64,000 bases of DNA from Candolleomyces eurysporus (GCA_027579435.1 JANBPK010001484.1:1-64000), one strand, 5' to 3'. Shown: positions 12,764 to 25,055, counted from the first letter of the stretch. Numbers and translations are program-made. Notes: generated from the sequence alone by a model not told the origin.

Positions 12764-14533
12764 TCAACCAGGAAGCCTGCCATAGTCATTTTCGTCATCG
12801 TCCAATCGATATCCCGAATTCAAGGTATTCCCCCGACTAGCTAGAGAATCGCTTGCGGATAAATGACCAGCAGACTGTGGAGGTGCGGGCTCGTAACCTT
12901 GGCCGAGAGGCACGGTTCGAGAAGGAGGGGACTGGTGGAGTGGTGATGTGCTATGGAGGGTCAAGTTGGGTGACAAGGGTGTTGAATTCCCCGTCGGTGA
13001 AGTGCCGTTCTGATACATCAAAGGCGATTGTCGACCATATCGCTCGTCAAGTACAGAGTTGATGTCCTCCCTGGAATTAGAAATCTGGCTTGCCTCCTTA
13101 TCGGAGAGATGGTTGTTATGTTGGGCAGTTGAAGGGAGGGTGGGAGCTGTAACAGAGATGGATGGACCAACGGCATACTCTCTTCTTGTCATGAAGTAGA
13201 GTATGACATTGAACAGCCCCGAGAACGAGAAAAGAGCGCTCGCGAAGAGCGTAAACTGGAAAGGTGGCTTGGAGCCCCCAAACCGTAACCATCTTGCCAA
13301 GCTGATGGGGAAGACACAAATGATGTATACAGCAGGGTAGCTGGAAGTTGAGAGGGATTGTTATCAAGAGTGGGTATGGATCAGTTGCAAAGTACTCACA
13401 ACAAGAGAAGGTTAGCCATAGCTCGTGCTGCCCTTTCCTCCTCGTCATCTCCCCCAGAAAGATCAAGTTTGACACGATCTTGCCTTTTCGCCCAGCGGAC
13501 GCCGTTTCCGACGATGAGGAAGCCTCGCATGACCAGAAACATAATACCGTACAGGATCGCCATGATGAAGGCAGAGACCCACATCCACACATACTCAGTG
13601 AGTAACTGCGCGGCCTGGAACTCCCTTGTGATCCAACACCCTGTGATGACGAGACGGTCAGCAAACACAAATTTAGAACAGAAGGTGTGATGGAGTGGGT
13701 CAGGTAGAACTTACAATAATCCGTATCGCCATAGTACCTTTCGTTCCTGTGAACGGCGTTGGGAATTCCAACGACCAGCACAATGAATATCCAAATGAAG
13801 GCAACTCCGGCCTCTGGAGCATGCCGGCGAACCTTCCAGCGCAGAATCAGCACACTAAAAGTGTGCAATGCGATAAACTATTCAAATCCTCAGAAACGTG
13901 CTCGGCCAAGTTCGTGAGGGGGCGACGGGGGATCACGTACAAGAGAGCTAAAATCGAGGGATGTTAGCAAGACATATCATTATCATATTGGTTATGCATT
14001 GAATGTGGTACTCACGATAAGGCAACACCATTGATGCCTATCTGTTTGATGACTGCCTGTGTCGTGCAAAGCGTTCCTTCTGTAACTTTCTGAGCGTACG
14101 ACAGGGGTTTGAGTAAGCGACGAGCAAAGAAATTAATTTGAATGAAGGTTTGCTCACCCCTTCACGCATCCACCGAATGTTAGGCATGTTCGCAATCGCT
14201 TGCAGGAGGTCTGCAAGCATGAGGTTCAAGAATAAAATCGATCCACTAGCGTCAGAGTCGACCCCCGAACTCCTGCCTCTGCGCTTCCACCATCGAATCT
14301 ACATTTAACCAAGAGATTAAAATACTCCAAAAATATGAGCGTGGTGACATACAAAGGCATAGGAGAGAAGTGTCACGACAGCAGCGGCCGACAAGCTAGG
14401 AACAAGCGAGGAACAAGCGGTTAACGCAACTTCACAAGCACAAGCCCGAGTTGCGCACTTACCACGAAGATTGGAGACTGAAGTAGATTCCGAGGCGCTC
14501 GTCAAAACTGAAAGGCTCTTTGTCGGACGACAT
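12764..14533 (-). CDS. Seven-helix receptor-like membrane protein (tandem copy 1)
   Basis: A multi-exon gene (about eight exons) for a likely G-protein-coupled-receptor-type protein; the layout recalls the Git3/cAMP-receptor class, but the ligand is unknown. It starts MSSDKEPFSFDERLGIY. Hydrophobic segments follow in order: LSAAAVVTLLSYAF, SILFLNLMLADLLQAI, the region around IGINGVALS, VAFIWIFIVLVVGIP, SAFIMAILYGIMFLVM, YPAVYIICVFPISLA and FSGLFNVILYFM. The region after helix five is charged (GGDDEEERAARAMANLL), and a Ser/Pro-rich cytoplasmic tail of about 130 residues ends DYGRLPG. A close paralogue follows at 16623-18441. Exon borders inside the middle are approximate. Confidence 0.75.
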
Positions 14534-16622
14534 TGTCGCTTAGGTGGAAGAAAGGGGGGCGATTACAGCGACCTATCACCCCGTTTAAAAGCTCACCACA
14601 GGCGCTGAGTTGTCCCATCTTTGGACCGTATTGTAAATCAATCCATCCGAAGTGTGGCGTGCTTAGAGATATCAACGGGGGAAATGGAAGGCGAAAGGGG
14701 AATTCACTGCTGTAAAAAGTGATCAGCTGGTACCTCCAATCAATGTAGCCCCACGGCTCCAGAATAATGAGGGGACAAGGTGGGCAGAAGAATTCGAAGA
14801 ACAAACTGCCAGATTGGGCGCTTAAATCTTATTTTGCTTTGTCCTGTTTGGCGCTGTCGCCGGAAGGCCTTCAGCCTTGCATCCCGAGCCCGAGCTCCCC
14901 TGGTTCTCCTCGGGCGTTTGGCTTCGGGTTCTGTGTCTTTTAGTACGTTGGATGGGCACTCACATGTATAACGACAAGTAGCGCGGCTTTGCCGCCAAGC
15001 CCACTACTCCGATGCTTTTTTAGGACAAGTTACCCGGTAAAGACTGAACCATGTGCATTCTTCACGCCAATATGAAAGCTACACATTTACAATTACAGTT
15101 CAGTCAACAGAATACACAGTGTCTCCAAATCGTCTTCTAACCCGTTCCGTGAGTGTTGGTGATTTCGAAAACGGTTGCTTGTAAACCGGCGGACTTTTCA
15201 CGTTCGAGGGACTCAGTGTGATACCGTGACTCGGTATCCCGTAGATTCTCAGCGTTTCCCGGAAGGTTTCAAGGGCCAAACGCACGCTGGGGAGACAAAC
15301 AGGAATGCTCCAGTGGGCGTAAGTCGATGCCAGACAGCGGGAAGTCAGAGAAAGCATTTTGCAGAGCCATTTCTCCAAAGCACACACATGCTCGCGTTGC
15401 TAAAGCAGTAGAAGATGTTGTTATACGGAAGTCATGGAACATCTTGGCTTTCTGTTGAGCCGAAGATTTGTCCGGCCAAGTGTTGTGGGTGTGGTAGTGT
15501 CCATGTTTCAGCTGTAGTGTGCTGTCGCTGTCAATCTCCTGAAACTCTGAACTTACTGACGCCTTGCATTCTGTCCGAGATCAATGTGCTCGTCGAGTTT
15601 TTGCTTCAAATGTCTGAAAATCGGATCATTTTTTCCAGTCTCGCCAACGTGGCAGTCAGAAGCAAATCAAGCATCAGAAGTATTATTGCATTTCAACAGC
15701 AACAACGATTCCTGGATCGACCGACAATTTTGGTGAACATTGTAGGTGGCAAGCCACTGGCCAGACATTACATGATCAAAGACTGCACGCAAAAGGTCAG
15801 GCCTTTGGCCTGTCGAGGGGAGCCCGTGAAAGTAAGGAAAAAGCGCAGCTTCTGGAGGTGACGACTGCGTAAAATTGCCACCGACGTCGACAATGAATGA
15901 AAGTTCGGGAGGAAGGGGACTGCAAGCGAGAAATGTGGGAGACGATGGCGTCTCGCAAGAATGTGTGCCGGCCTTGAGTTCTTGCATGTTTGGTGACAGC
16001 AATCGAGGGGTGTGAGTGCTTCGAGGCAGTGGACTGGAAGGTCCTCAACAGATGATACGTAAATCCAGGTGTCGGCAGCCAACCTCAACTGAGAAGAGTA
16101 GCGAGGAACTGTAGCTGGAGTGAAGGATTCAGCTTACAAAGGCTGCGCACATTTCTGGAGTCTCGAGGTAAGTATAAGGACCCGCTACTTAGGATAGCGG
16201 GCATACGCTTGGCCGGATTTTGTACATGAGACTAACAAGACTCTCCCCAACCTACTCAATATTTCCTTGCCCCGTCGTCCTCGAGGTCGTGGATAGAAGA
16301 AGAAAGGTGAAAAACGCCTCAAGGACTCTTGTGAAAGCATTGGACATGACCCCACTTAGGTAATAGGTGATGTCGACTGGGGTCGCTCCAGTGGACGGTC
16401 CTCTACGAAGAACACCAGCCGACCCTCGCTACAAGTACATGGGTGCATACAACACGCATTCGAGTGTGTGAACATACCAGGTAATCGATAATCCTTCAAG
16501 ATCTCATGTTACAACAATGTATTACAGAAAGGTACAGAAGAGGGTATGATATGTGTATACAATATGATTTGCAAAATATCGGGTGAATCGGGGTGAAACA
16601 TCAAAACCACAGTCCTCAACGT
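14534..16622. other. Spacer between the two receptor-like genes
   Basis: About 2.1 kb. The 220 bp next to 14534 resemble the sequence upstream of the paralogue (18442 on), including a TTTAAA element and a GGGGAATTCACTGCTG block, so the promoter was duplicated with the gene. Between about 15,100 and 16,150 there is coding-like sequence on the minus strand, listed separately. The remainder shows nothing I recognise. Confidence 0.5.
15100..16150 (-). other. Coding-like but unresolved region, minus strand
   Basis: Several minus-strand stretches look like exons but could not be joined into one credible protein. One runs through SPLPPELSFIVDVGGNFT (around 15,880-15,920), another through HLKQKLDEHIDLGQNARR, ending at a good GTAAGT donor near 15,557. 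A third contains ETFRETLRIYGIPSHG and ends at 15100. No family is recognised. It may be an orphan gene with several introns or a decayed gene. The competing frame from 16088 is about as long, so even the frame is uncertain. Confidence 0.25.
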
Positions 16623-18441
16623 TCAACCAGGCAGCCTTCCATAGTCATTCTCATCATCATCCAATTGATGCCCCGAGCTCAAGGTATTCCCCCGACTAGC
16701 CTGAGTATGCGCATCGTTTGTAGACAAATGGCCAACAGACTGTGGAGGCGCAGCACCGTAGCCTTGGCCAACAGACTGTGGAGGCGCAGCACCGTAGCCT
16801 TGGCCAAGCGGCACAGTTCGAGAAGGAGGGGACTGGTGAAGCGGTGTTGTGTTATGGAGGATCAAGTTGGGTGACAAGGCGGTTGAATTCGCCGTCGGTG
16901 AAGGACCACTCTGGTACAACAAAGGCGGCTGTCGACCATAACGCTCCTCAAGTTCGAAATTGACGTCCTCCCTGGAGTTCGAAATATGGCTTGCCTCCTT
17001 ATCAGGTGGAAGATAGCCAGCAGTTGAGGGAAGGGCGGCAGCTGTAACAGAGACGGATGGTCCAACGGCATACTCTCTTCTCGTCGAGAAGTAGAGTATA
17101 ACGTTAAACAGCCCCGAGAAGCCGAAAAGCGTGCTCGCGAAGAGCGTAAATTGGAATGGACCCTCGTCGCCGCTGAAGTATAGCCATCTTGCCAAGCTGT
17201 TGGGGAAGACGCAAATGATATAGACGGCAGGGTAGCTGGGTGCATTCAAAATGATCAGTATCAGTCGCGGGTACGGATCGGTCTGAAGTACTCACAACAA
17301 GAGAAGATTAGCCATAGCTCGTGCTGCCCTTTCCTCTTCGTCGTCTCCTGCTGATAGATCGAGTTTGACGCGGCTTTGCTTCTTCGCCCAGCGGACGCCT
17401 TTTCCGTTTCCAATGATGAGGAACCCCCGCATAACTAGGAACATGATCCCATACAGGATCGCCATAATAAAGGCCGAGGCCCAGACCCACAGATACTCAG
17501 AGAGTATCTGGGCAGCCTTGAAATCTGTTTTGATCCAGCACCCTGTGCACATGAAGGTCAGCAAAACCAAACTCGGAAGGCACTGAGTGGATCGAGCAGA
17601 ACTCACAGTAACCCGTCTTGCCGTAGTAAACGTCGTTCCTGTGAACGGCGTTCGGAATTCCTACAACGAGAGCAATGAAAAACCAGATGAAGGCAACCCC
17701 GATCTTTGAAGCATGTCGGGGAACCTTCCAGCGCAGCACCAGCACACCAAACGTGTGCAATGCGATGAACTAGAGATGTATTCAGGAGCGTGTTAAATTC
17801 CAATTCCCCGGAGAGACACGTTAGGAGGATATCACGTACAAGAGAACTGTAGATGGAGATGAGATGGTTAACACGGGTAAAACATGACGGACACATTAGC
17901 TGCAGTACTCACGATAAGGCAACCCCATTGATGCCTATCTGCTTGATTACTGCCTGTGCTGTGCAAAGTGAACCTTCCGAGACGAACTGCGGGTACGTAT
18001 AACGGAATTGAGTAACAGGCGAGCGGAGAACGAGCAATGGACACGGTTGCTCACCCCATTTCGCATCCATCGAATGCTAGGTAGATTACCAATCGCTTGC
18101 AGAAGGTCTGCAAACATGAGGTTTAAGAACAATCCCGAGCCACTGGCGTCGGACTCGGCGCTCGTCCTGCCTCTACGTCTCCGCCATCGAATCTATAATG
18201 CGCAAAGAGGGACCACGAACGGCTCAGCGGTAGTCACGGGAAGTTACGATGAGTATGGCAACATACAAAGGCGTAGGAGAGCAGTACCACGACTGCAGCA
18301 CCAGACAAGCTACGAAAAGGAGGTTAGCTCGATACCCCAAGACCAACGGTCAATAGGGCACACGTACCATGCAGACTGAACGCTTAGGTAGATCCCTAGC
18401 CGCTCGTCAAAGTTAAAACCGCTACCCATTGAGGAGGACAT
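16623..18441 (-). CDS. Seven-helix receptor-like membrane protein (tandem copy 2)
   Basis: Paralogue of the gene at 12764-14533, on the same strand with the same exon layout. It starts MSSSMGSGFNFDERLGIY. Matching hydrophobic segments include LFLNLMFADLLQAIGN, GVAFIWFFIALVVGIP, SAFIMAILYGIMFLVM and FSGLFNVILYFS. The cytoplasmic tail is longer because of a perfect 36-bp tandem duplication (12 residues, GYGAAPPQSVGQ twice), and it also ends DYGRLPG. The membrane core is more conserved between the copies than the tail. Ligand, G protein and signalling role cannot be inferred. The start was chosen by alignment with copy 1. Confidence 0.75.
16740..16811 (-). repeat. 36-bp tandem repeat, two copies, in receptor tail
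   Basis: Two identical 36-bp units in tandem inside the last exon of the second receptor-like gene. They encode a 12-residue GYGAAPPQ-type repeat in the cytoplasmic tail. The paralogue has only one related unit, so the duplication is recent. Confidence 0.85.
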
Positions 18442-19132
18442 CGTCACCGGGTGGGGCAAGGGGGGCAATGATGATGAGAAGGCAGATATCTACCACCCCC
18501 GCTTTAAATTCTCGAGGCGCTTAGTTGTTGTCCTATCTTTGGACGCGCTGTAAACGAATCCATCAGTGTGGCGTGCCTGGGGATATTAACGGGGGAATGC
18601 GAAAGGGGAATTCACTGCTGTGCAGTGCGATCATTTCTACCACGCCAAATCAATGTGACCCCACCGCCTCAGATAAGTGTGTACGGGTGTGTATGGAGAG
18701 AGGTGGGCATAAGTGCCTCAAGGGTGCAGTATGCATGAGATAGGGTATACACATGCCTAGATCCGGGTGCACACAAGACAAGCTCTTCGGAATGCTCACT
18801 GAAGCACGGGGGCTATTCTTGAATCACTTGCGGGGATTGCATGAATAATGGAAGGTTCGATGGACGTGTGTGATTACGGGCACTAAAAGGACCTTTATGC
18901 CTCCTATCTCAATAGGCGTCTGTCGAAGAAAGCGTCGACAGACAGAATTCAAGGTGATATAGACCTAAATTTAACTCAATTCAAATTGAATACGACTTCG
19001 GAAACGAAAACAAAGGAATTGAATGGTATACGGGACGACCCTGTCATCTCGCCATGAAAAACTTGTTACAGTAGGAATACCGTTTCAGTCCCAAACGTCA
19101 CCTATTTTTGTCTGGAAATTTCGGGTTGCGGT
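18442..19132. other. Intergenic region with receptor promoter and cutinase 3' flank
   Basis: No supported gene. The first 220 bp match the upstream region of the other receptor-like gene. The rest is AT-rich near 18,960-19,020 and includes one perfect hairpin (listed separately). Confidence 0.45.
18918..18943. repeat. 9-bp inverted repeat, possible hairpin
   Basis: The arms GTCTGTCGA (18918-18926) and TCGACAGAC (18935-18943) are perfectly complementary with an 8-nt loop. It sits about 190 bp downstream of the cutinase stop codon. No run of T follows, and a regulatory role is not shown. Confidence 0.5.
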
Positions 19133-19878
19133 CTAGACGCGGGCACGGACGAAGGCAGCGGCGGCAGTGGCATCCTGGATTTACAAAAAGCGTTAGTAAG
19201 TAAAAATTTCAGACACAGTGTCGAACGAAAAGACAGCGACACTCACACTTCCGTAAGTAAGATGAGGAGCCAATATGATGTGCTGTCCGGTGCAAATGAG
19301 GTCTCCAAAATTGCAGAAGGTCTTCCTGCGGCTTTGGAGAACGCCAGGGAGAGCAGTGCTCTCGTACGGGTCGCCGAAAGTGACGACGGCAACGACGCGG
19401 TTCTGGATGGCGGACGAAAGCTGGCGGGCGGCCAAGTGGGTTACCTGGGCTCCCTGACTATAGAAGGAAGAATGAGTGAGAATGAGAAGTTAGTACCAGT
19501 TCCGTGTTGATTCTCGCAGAGCACTGACCTATAGCCAGAAATGACGATCTTTGTATTGGGGCAGGAGTTCGCGGTTGAGGTGACCGAGTTGGCCATGGTG
19601 CGAGCGCCTCCAGCGTCACCACCAGCCAAGTAGCCGGAAACCAGGGCCGGATAGTCAATACCGGTAAACCTCACGCTCTTGCCCACGAGCTGAACGTTAA
19701 GTGCGGTCGAAAAGCTGGGACCGACGACGGTACCAAGGGTACCAACCTCACCGGTGCCTCGGGCGAAGTAGACTTGCACATCAGGGCAAGATTGACGAGC
19801 CTCGAGTTCGCCGGTGGGCACCGCAGTGGCAACAATGGCAGAGAGGGCGAGGGTGAAGAGAGAGATGAGGGATCGCAT
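19133..19878 (-). CDS. Secreted cutinase
   Basis: A 200-residue serine esterase of the cutinase family, which hydrolyses cutin polyesters outside the cell. Exons 19529-19878, 19247-19457 and 19133-19174 join in frame. A signal peptide (MRSLISLFTLALSAIVATAV) is followed by ELEARQSCPDVQVYFARGTGE. The nucleophile motif GYSQG is split by intron 1: Gly-Tyr lie before it, the Ser codon spans it, and Gln-Gly follow. The catalytic Asp lies in CNFGDLICTG, the usual cutinase pattern, and the catalytic His in APHLTYG. Conserved cysteines are present. Length is normal for the family. A TATA-like run lies about 95 bp upstream. The gene appears intact. Confidence 0.93.
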
Positions 19879-20689
19879 GGCTTCTCTGGCGGGTAGATAT
19901 AGGAGTGATTCTTCGCTTGTTCTTTTCGATGGCGAGGTTGAGGTTGGGGCATTCTGGGGGCAAGGGTAGGTCTTATATATATATTCAGCGACCAGTCGAC
20001 AGCACCATAAGAGCGATGCTCACCTCGAATTGATATTGGCGATCTCAAGTGACCTTTGGCGGGAGCAGAGCTCGACATGCGGGTAAAGCCAGGAAGGGAC
20101 GCGGAAACAAACGTTCTTATCGGGTCCAATGACTGTACCGACGAGGGGGAGGTGTTTCTAATCGGGTGACGACAGTGTCAACTTTTGACTGTACAGAGAC
20201 CTGGCTAATAAACAAAGCATTGTAGTAACTTGGATCAGTGTTAGTCAGTATGGATATCTGTTAGGCGGTTGACGTTTCCCTCGAAGATCATGCTTACGAG
20301 TAACATTGGCAAGTTCAGCTCCCTTGAATACCTGCCAAAAGCCAGCCGATGAGGCAGAATACAACTGTGCTCTCGATATTAGTCAACGGGAGCTGTAGAA
20401 CCTTGCAAGAACTCTCGGATGCGCTTTCGAGGAGGCAGAAGAAAGCGGGTGCATTCCCCACACCACGCTAAGCCAACAACAACCAGTCCGGTGATCAGCA
20501 ACAGCCTGCACAACCGCAGTTGGCTGCAGTTGAGTTGGCAGTTGCTCTGGCGTATCTGGACGCGGTGCATTCTACCAATAATAAGTTGTCCTGGTAATTC
20601 GGTTGCTATCTTTTGAAATTACTGGTATCGATGGTGAAGCGTGCGCAAGAATTGAGAAGTAGTGGCCAGGGTGAAGGGGGGTGACCTGG
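19879..20689. other. Intergenic region upstream of cutinase
   Basis: It holds the cutinase promoter and the 3' flank of the Yippee-type gene. A minus-strand frame at 20379-20570 has one hydrophobic stretch (LLLITGLVVVGLAW), but no start context or family resemblance, so it was not called. Confidence 0.4.
19973..19984 (-). promoter_or_regulatory. TATA box of the cutinase gene
   Basis: On the minus strand the sequence reads as alternating TA (ATATATATATAA), 95-106 bp upstream of the cutinase ATG at 19878, a usual spacing for a fungal TATA element. Confidence 0.55.
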
Positions 20690-21328
20690 TCACTCGTCCA
20701 GCTTCCAATTATTCTCTTTGATAAGCCTCTCTCTTTCCAGCAAGTATTTACCTGGACAGAAGCAATGTCAATACCTCGAGACCGTCGGAAGACTGTTAGA
20801 ACTTACTCTCTTTGTACTTCTGGGATGGATCTGCTGCCTTGTGGTAATACCAGCCAAGGCGATCGTTGCATCCGATGCAGAATACATCGGCAACGGTATG
20901 AACGCCAGTCCTTTTGAATATCTAAGTCGTACACAGACCGGATGACCTTGTGAAAACGTACAGCAAGGAACGCTCTTCACGCCGGCCGAGCTTGACGTTG
21001 ACTGCCGACTGCATAAGACTATATTACACTGAGTCGACCCCAACATAGCAACGAAGGCTTGAAGACTTACAATCCACGACCATCCCTTCCAGAGAACGAT
21101 TTGCTGATCACTTCATCCTGTAGACTCTGGCAGCGGCTGAGCGAGACATTCCTCTGTTACTTCGCCACACTTACGATAACCGCAGAGCACTTGGAACATG
21201 AGTATGTAGGGTGTCCTTCGTACGTCTGGATTACCGCCGTTGATTGCTGTGGGTTATTGGAGCTGGATGGAAGCATTCTGTGATATATATGAAGTAGAGT
21301 TCAGGCTAGGTGTTCTGGTACCGCTCAT
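20690..21328 (-). CDS. Yippee-type zinc-binding protein
   Basis: A 126-residue Yippee/Mis18-fold protein spread over six small exons: 21322-21328, 21175-21278, 21071-21117, 20962-21018, 20807-20910 and 20690-20751. All introns are GT..AG and 43-57 nt long, except where the donor is GTACC. The spliced protein contains YSCSKCSAVI (first CxxC), DEVISKSFSGRDGRGF, SAVNVKLGRREERSL, TGVHTVADVFCIGC (second CxxC), LGWYYHKAADPSQKYKE and a LLERERLIKENNW tail, in the family order. The two CxxC pairs bind zinc in known members. Cellular role in fungi is unclear. It diverges from VPS53 across 237 bp. The first 7-nt exon is the least certain part. Confidence 0.88.
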
Positions 21329-21565
21329 CCAGCAGAGACATTCCAATTTCTAAGCCTAAGCAAGGCAATGGCGGCGCTCGAGCAAGAGGGACAAGAGAGA
21401 GGGCCAGGAGGGGTTATCCGATAATATTGGGAGCAAAAATAAATATTAAAATCAAATAATTGCCTTGGTGGCTCACCGCGCCTCGCCACACCATCACTAT
21501 CCTCAACGACAACGACTACAGAAGAGAAGCTCGTGTTCTGCACAAATTCTCAGCCACTCAACTGC
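21329..21565. promoter_or_regulatory. Shared divergent promoter, Yippee-type gene / VPS53
   Basis: Only 237 bp lie between the two start codons, so both promoters must fit here or overlap the 5' ends. It contains an AT-rich block at about 21,430-21,460. No specific factor site could be assigned. Confidence 0.5.
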
Positions 21566-24500
21566 ATGGATCGTGCCCAAAATGAAGGAATGTCTCCAGA
21601 GGTCGTTCAGGCTATCTACCGGATACTAGAAGTATCAACCAATGCTCCAGAATCCGACCCGTTTGACGGCCTGTCGGAAGGATTCAGTGCTATTCGCGTC
21701 CTCAACGACTTCTTCCCAAACGGTATGCCCTGGAGGTCTCGAAATGAGTGGAGACGCTTAATTGTTCTGCAGAAGCATCACTGGAAAGACTGGACGAAGT
21801 CAGCGCGCAGCTGGCTGCGACCCAGCAGCAACTACAGGAAGAGATTGACTCTCTGCAAGAGGAGTTGAAGCGTAGCCAGGATCCAGATAGGATGTCAATC
21901 ATTCAGGAAATGATTTCTGTACGTCTTGAAGCTATACTACCTGTACTCTTGGAGTGACGTTCTGATTCAAGGATCTGCTAGGCCAAATGTCACGTATCCG
22001 AGAAAAGGCCACCGAGTCTGAAGCAGTTGTTCGAAACATAACGAAGGATATTCAAGTGCTGGATCTTGTCAAGAGGAACCTTATACACAGTACAACGACG
22101 CTCAAACGGCTGCAGATGTTGGGTAGGAGAAGCAACACTTGAACATCTAAGGCAGTATTGACGCACCCGTAGTCAACGCACTCACTCAATTGGAGGACTT
22201 GATGAAAGACAAGAAATACTCTGAAGTTGCCCAGAAGCTGGCTGTGAGTTTTTGTGCATTATTATCTCATCAGGAAGTTAATATCCTCTCAGGCAGTCAA
22301 ACAGATATCAGCGACCTTTGAGACCTACACAGGTGTACCTCGCATTGCGAGGCTATGGAAACGTATCAAAGACATTCAAGGGCAACTCAGGAATCAACTC
22401 GAGGAAGACTTTGATAACTTGTTCGCATCCTTCGTCCATCCAATCGGAGGCACTTATTGACCGATCTTTAGCTTCATCCAGGACCCCAGCAAACAAATCA
22501 AGGCCACCCTCATTGGCGAAGCATGCACTGTCGTAGACGTTCTAGGCGTGCAAATGCGACACCACATAGTTGACCGATTCGTTGCACTGGAGATGAAGGA
22601 GTACCGCCGCATCTTTCGGACGAACGACGAAGCTGGACAGTTGGACAACCTGTCCCGAAGATACGCCTGGTTCAGGCGTCTGATATCGAGCTTTGAGATC
22701 GAACAAGGTCGGGTGTTTCCAGCGGAATGGAAGGTTGGATGGCATTTGCTCGCAAAGTTCGCCGAGATTACACGGTTTGTCAATTGCTATCCTGTTGCGA
22801 CCTATTTTGATGTCTTTGATTGTAGAGATCATGCTACGACGTTGTTGACTAAGATAGGGCCAGCCCTGACTGTCAAAACGCTACTGGAGAGCATCCAAAT
22901 TACTCTCGAATTCGAGGCTTCTATGGCTAAGAAATGGGTTACGCCTGTACGTACTATTTTCAGTGCTTACCAGAATATGCTAACTCGGTTCTTTGCCAGT
23001 TCCAAGACATACTCAAGGCGACCGACGTAGCACACTCCCAACCGGGACAGTCCATTACCTCGGTGTTTGAACCCCATATGAATATCTTCATCGATGCTCA
23101 AGACAAGTGAGTAATCTCGATGTTCATTGTGTAAAGCCTTTCTGAAGCGGGGTATAGGGCTCTCACTGATATGCTTGCCCCTCACCGAGGCGGAAAAGCG
23201 TACAAACCGCCTCGCACCTCAGTTGATAAAGAGGAGGAAGGCGACAGTGAATCGTCTCCTCTTGCTGTGCTTCCTTCTTCAACGGAACTCTTCTATTTCT
23301 ACGCTCAGACGCTGGATCAGTGCGCTAGCTTATCAACAGGCCAGCCGCTCTATGATTTGGCGAACTTACACAGGAAGTGGCTTAGAATATATGCAGGTCA
23401 GTGGGTGCCACCACTTCAGTAATGATCAGTCAAGTGAAACGTTCTCCGTCTCTCTAGAGGAAGTCCTCACTCTGGGTGCCACCAAAAAGTGAGATTGACA
23501 AACACGTTGGGTCTTAGCGGTTCTGACCTTCGGCATACAGGCCTCCAACTCAAATTCGCAAGTCTGTCGAGACTCGTTCGGACTCGGAACTATTGAAACA
23601 AACTTGTCTCGTGATTAACACCGCCGATTACTGTCAGACGACTGCTCTTGAAGTAAGATTCCTTTCCCGGCACCGTTTCTCATCTAACCTTTCCGTTCTA
23701 GTTGGAGGAGAAGATCAAAGAAAAGATAAATCCTGAATATAAGGAGAAAATCAGTTTCCAAGCTGAACGGGATATGTTCGTCAGGTGGGGAATTTATTTT
23801 TTTCGTTCCTACGCGACTTTCAATGCTGACCGTCTTCCAGCACGATTTCAGCAGCTATCGGGGTACAATTACGAGAGTTTGAATTAATCTGTGACGCATC
23901 TTTCATCGCTTTGGCGCGAATGTCCTGGGCGACAGTAAACCAGGTTACCGGCCCGTCAGCATACACTGGGGAACTTGTGAAGGCAGCAGAACAGGTGACC
24001 GAACTCATCAAGCCACTGGTTGAGCAGAAGAAATATCTGCGGAATTTCTTCGACAAAGCTTGCAGGTAAACTGTGTGGTGTCTCATGTATCGGTTTGCCA
24101 TGCTAATAAGTGCGCCTTATTAGCCTCATTCTAGTCAAATTCACGAATTCTCTTGTGCGGAGCCGCCCTCTGAAAGAAATTGGCGCCGAACAGGTCTGTT
24201 ATTTATTGAATTAATATGTTTCCTAGCCTACCAACTCTAACACTCTACGCTTATCGCTGCCGTAGCTCCTCATTGACCTCCAATCGATCAAAGGATATTT
24301 GACCAAGATGCCTGGGGAAGCTCTCACGACTAATACGTACGTTCGTTTATTGACCTTCCGAGAGTTTCTCACTGTCGTCGTACCCAGGTATTCCCGGGCC
24401 TTGAACAAGACCGCCTCACGGCTGGAGGTCTTACTGAAGGTCATCGTGACTCCTGAGGTTTGCAACCAATTAATCCAGCTTTCGTGCGATTGAACTCATG

Positions 24501-25055
24501 GTCAATATGCACAGGATCCTGCAGAAGGGTTTATCCTCAATTACACCCTCTTGATTAAAGACGCCTCCCTCATTAACTTCCAAAAGGTGAGAACGGGACC
24601 AACACGTGTGCCCGCCCGTCGTTGTCATTGGATACCCGAACTCACATTTTACCTATCTACACCCGCCCTTGCGATGCGAACAGATTCTTGACCTGAAAGG
24701 AACGCCTAAATCCATTCAGAACAATCTGCATGATTCTTTCCTCTCAATCACCAGCACGAAGACCGACCTCGAGAGTACTTCCTTCTTGTCATCCTTGGAC
24801 ATGGATCCGCCAGCCACGGGCGCCATAGGTGGCAGTTTACTCAGTCCTGGAGGCAGTCGGTTGTCGTTACCATTAAACGCGGCCGGGAGTGAGAGTATTT
24901 TTGCGGGTCTGTCAGCACCGTCGCCAAGTGGGCCGCCGACGGGATCCAGTATGAGCGGTGATGCAAGGCAGGGTGAGCCTTCGAAGCAGGTCTTCTCGGA
25001 TTTCCGCCGCTTTGTGAGCTTTGGGTTGAGGAAGGACTCTACTCCACCTTCTTGA
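21566..25055 (+). CDS. VPS53: GARP complex subunit Vps53
   Basis: Vps53 tethers endosome-derived vesicles at the trans-Golgi network with Vps51, Vps52 and Vps54. The gene has many short introns. The first exon reads GMSPEVVQAIYRILEV and DFFPN. A coiled-coil exon (ERLDEVSAQLAATQQQLQEE) follows, then the most diagnostic part, SEAVVRNITKDIQVLDLVKR, TTTLKRLQML and TGVPRIARLWKRIKDIQGQL. The middle includes ALEMKEYRRIFRTNDEAGQL and a helical body. The C-terminus is Ser/Gly/Pro-rich and disordered, ending near FVSFGLRKDSTPPS. The start ATG at 21566 is the first in frame. It appears intact. Exact borders of the small exons between 23,000 and 24,600 were not all resolved. Confidence 0.88.

Noticed and set aside
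20379..20570. Minus-strand frame of 63 codons with a hydrophobic stretch
   Set aside because: No family resemblance, and no upstream exon or start context could be built. It lies in the 3' flank of the Yippee-type gene.
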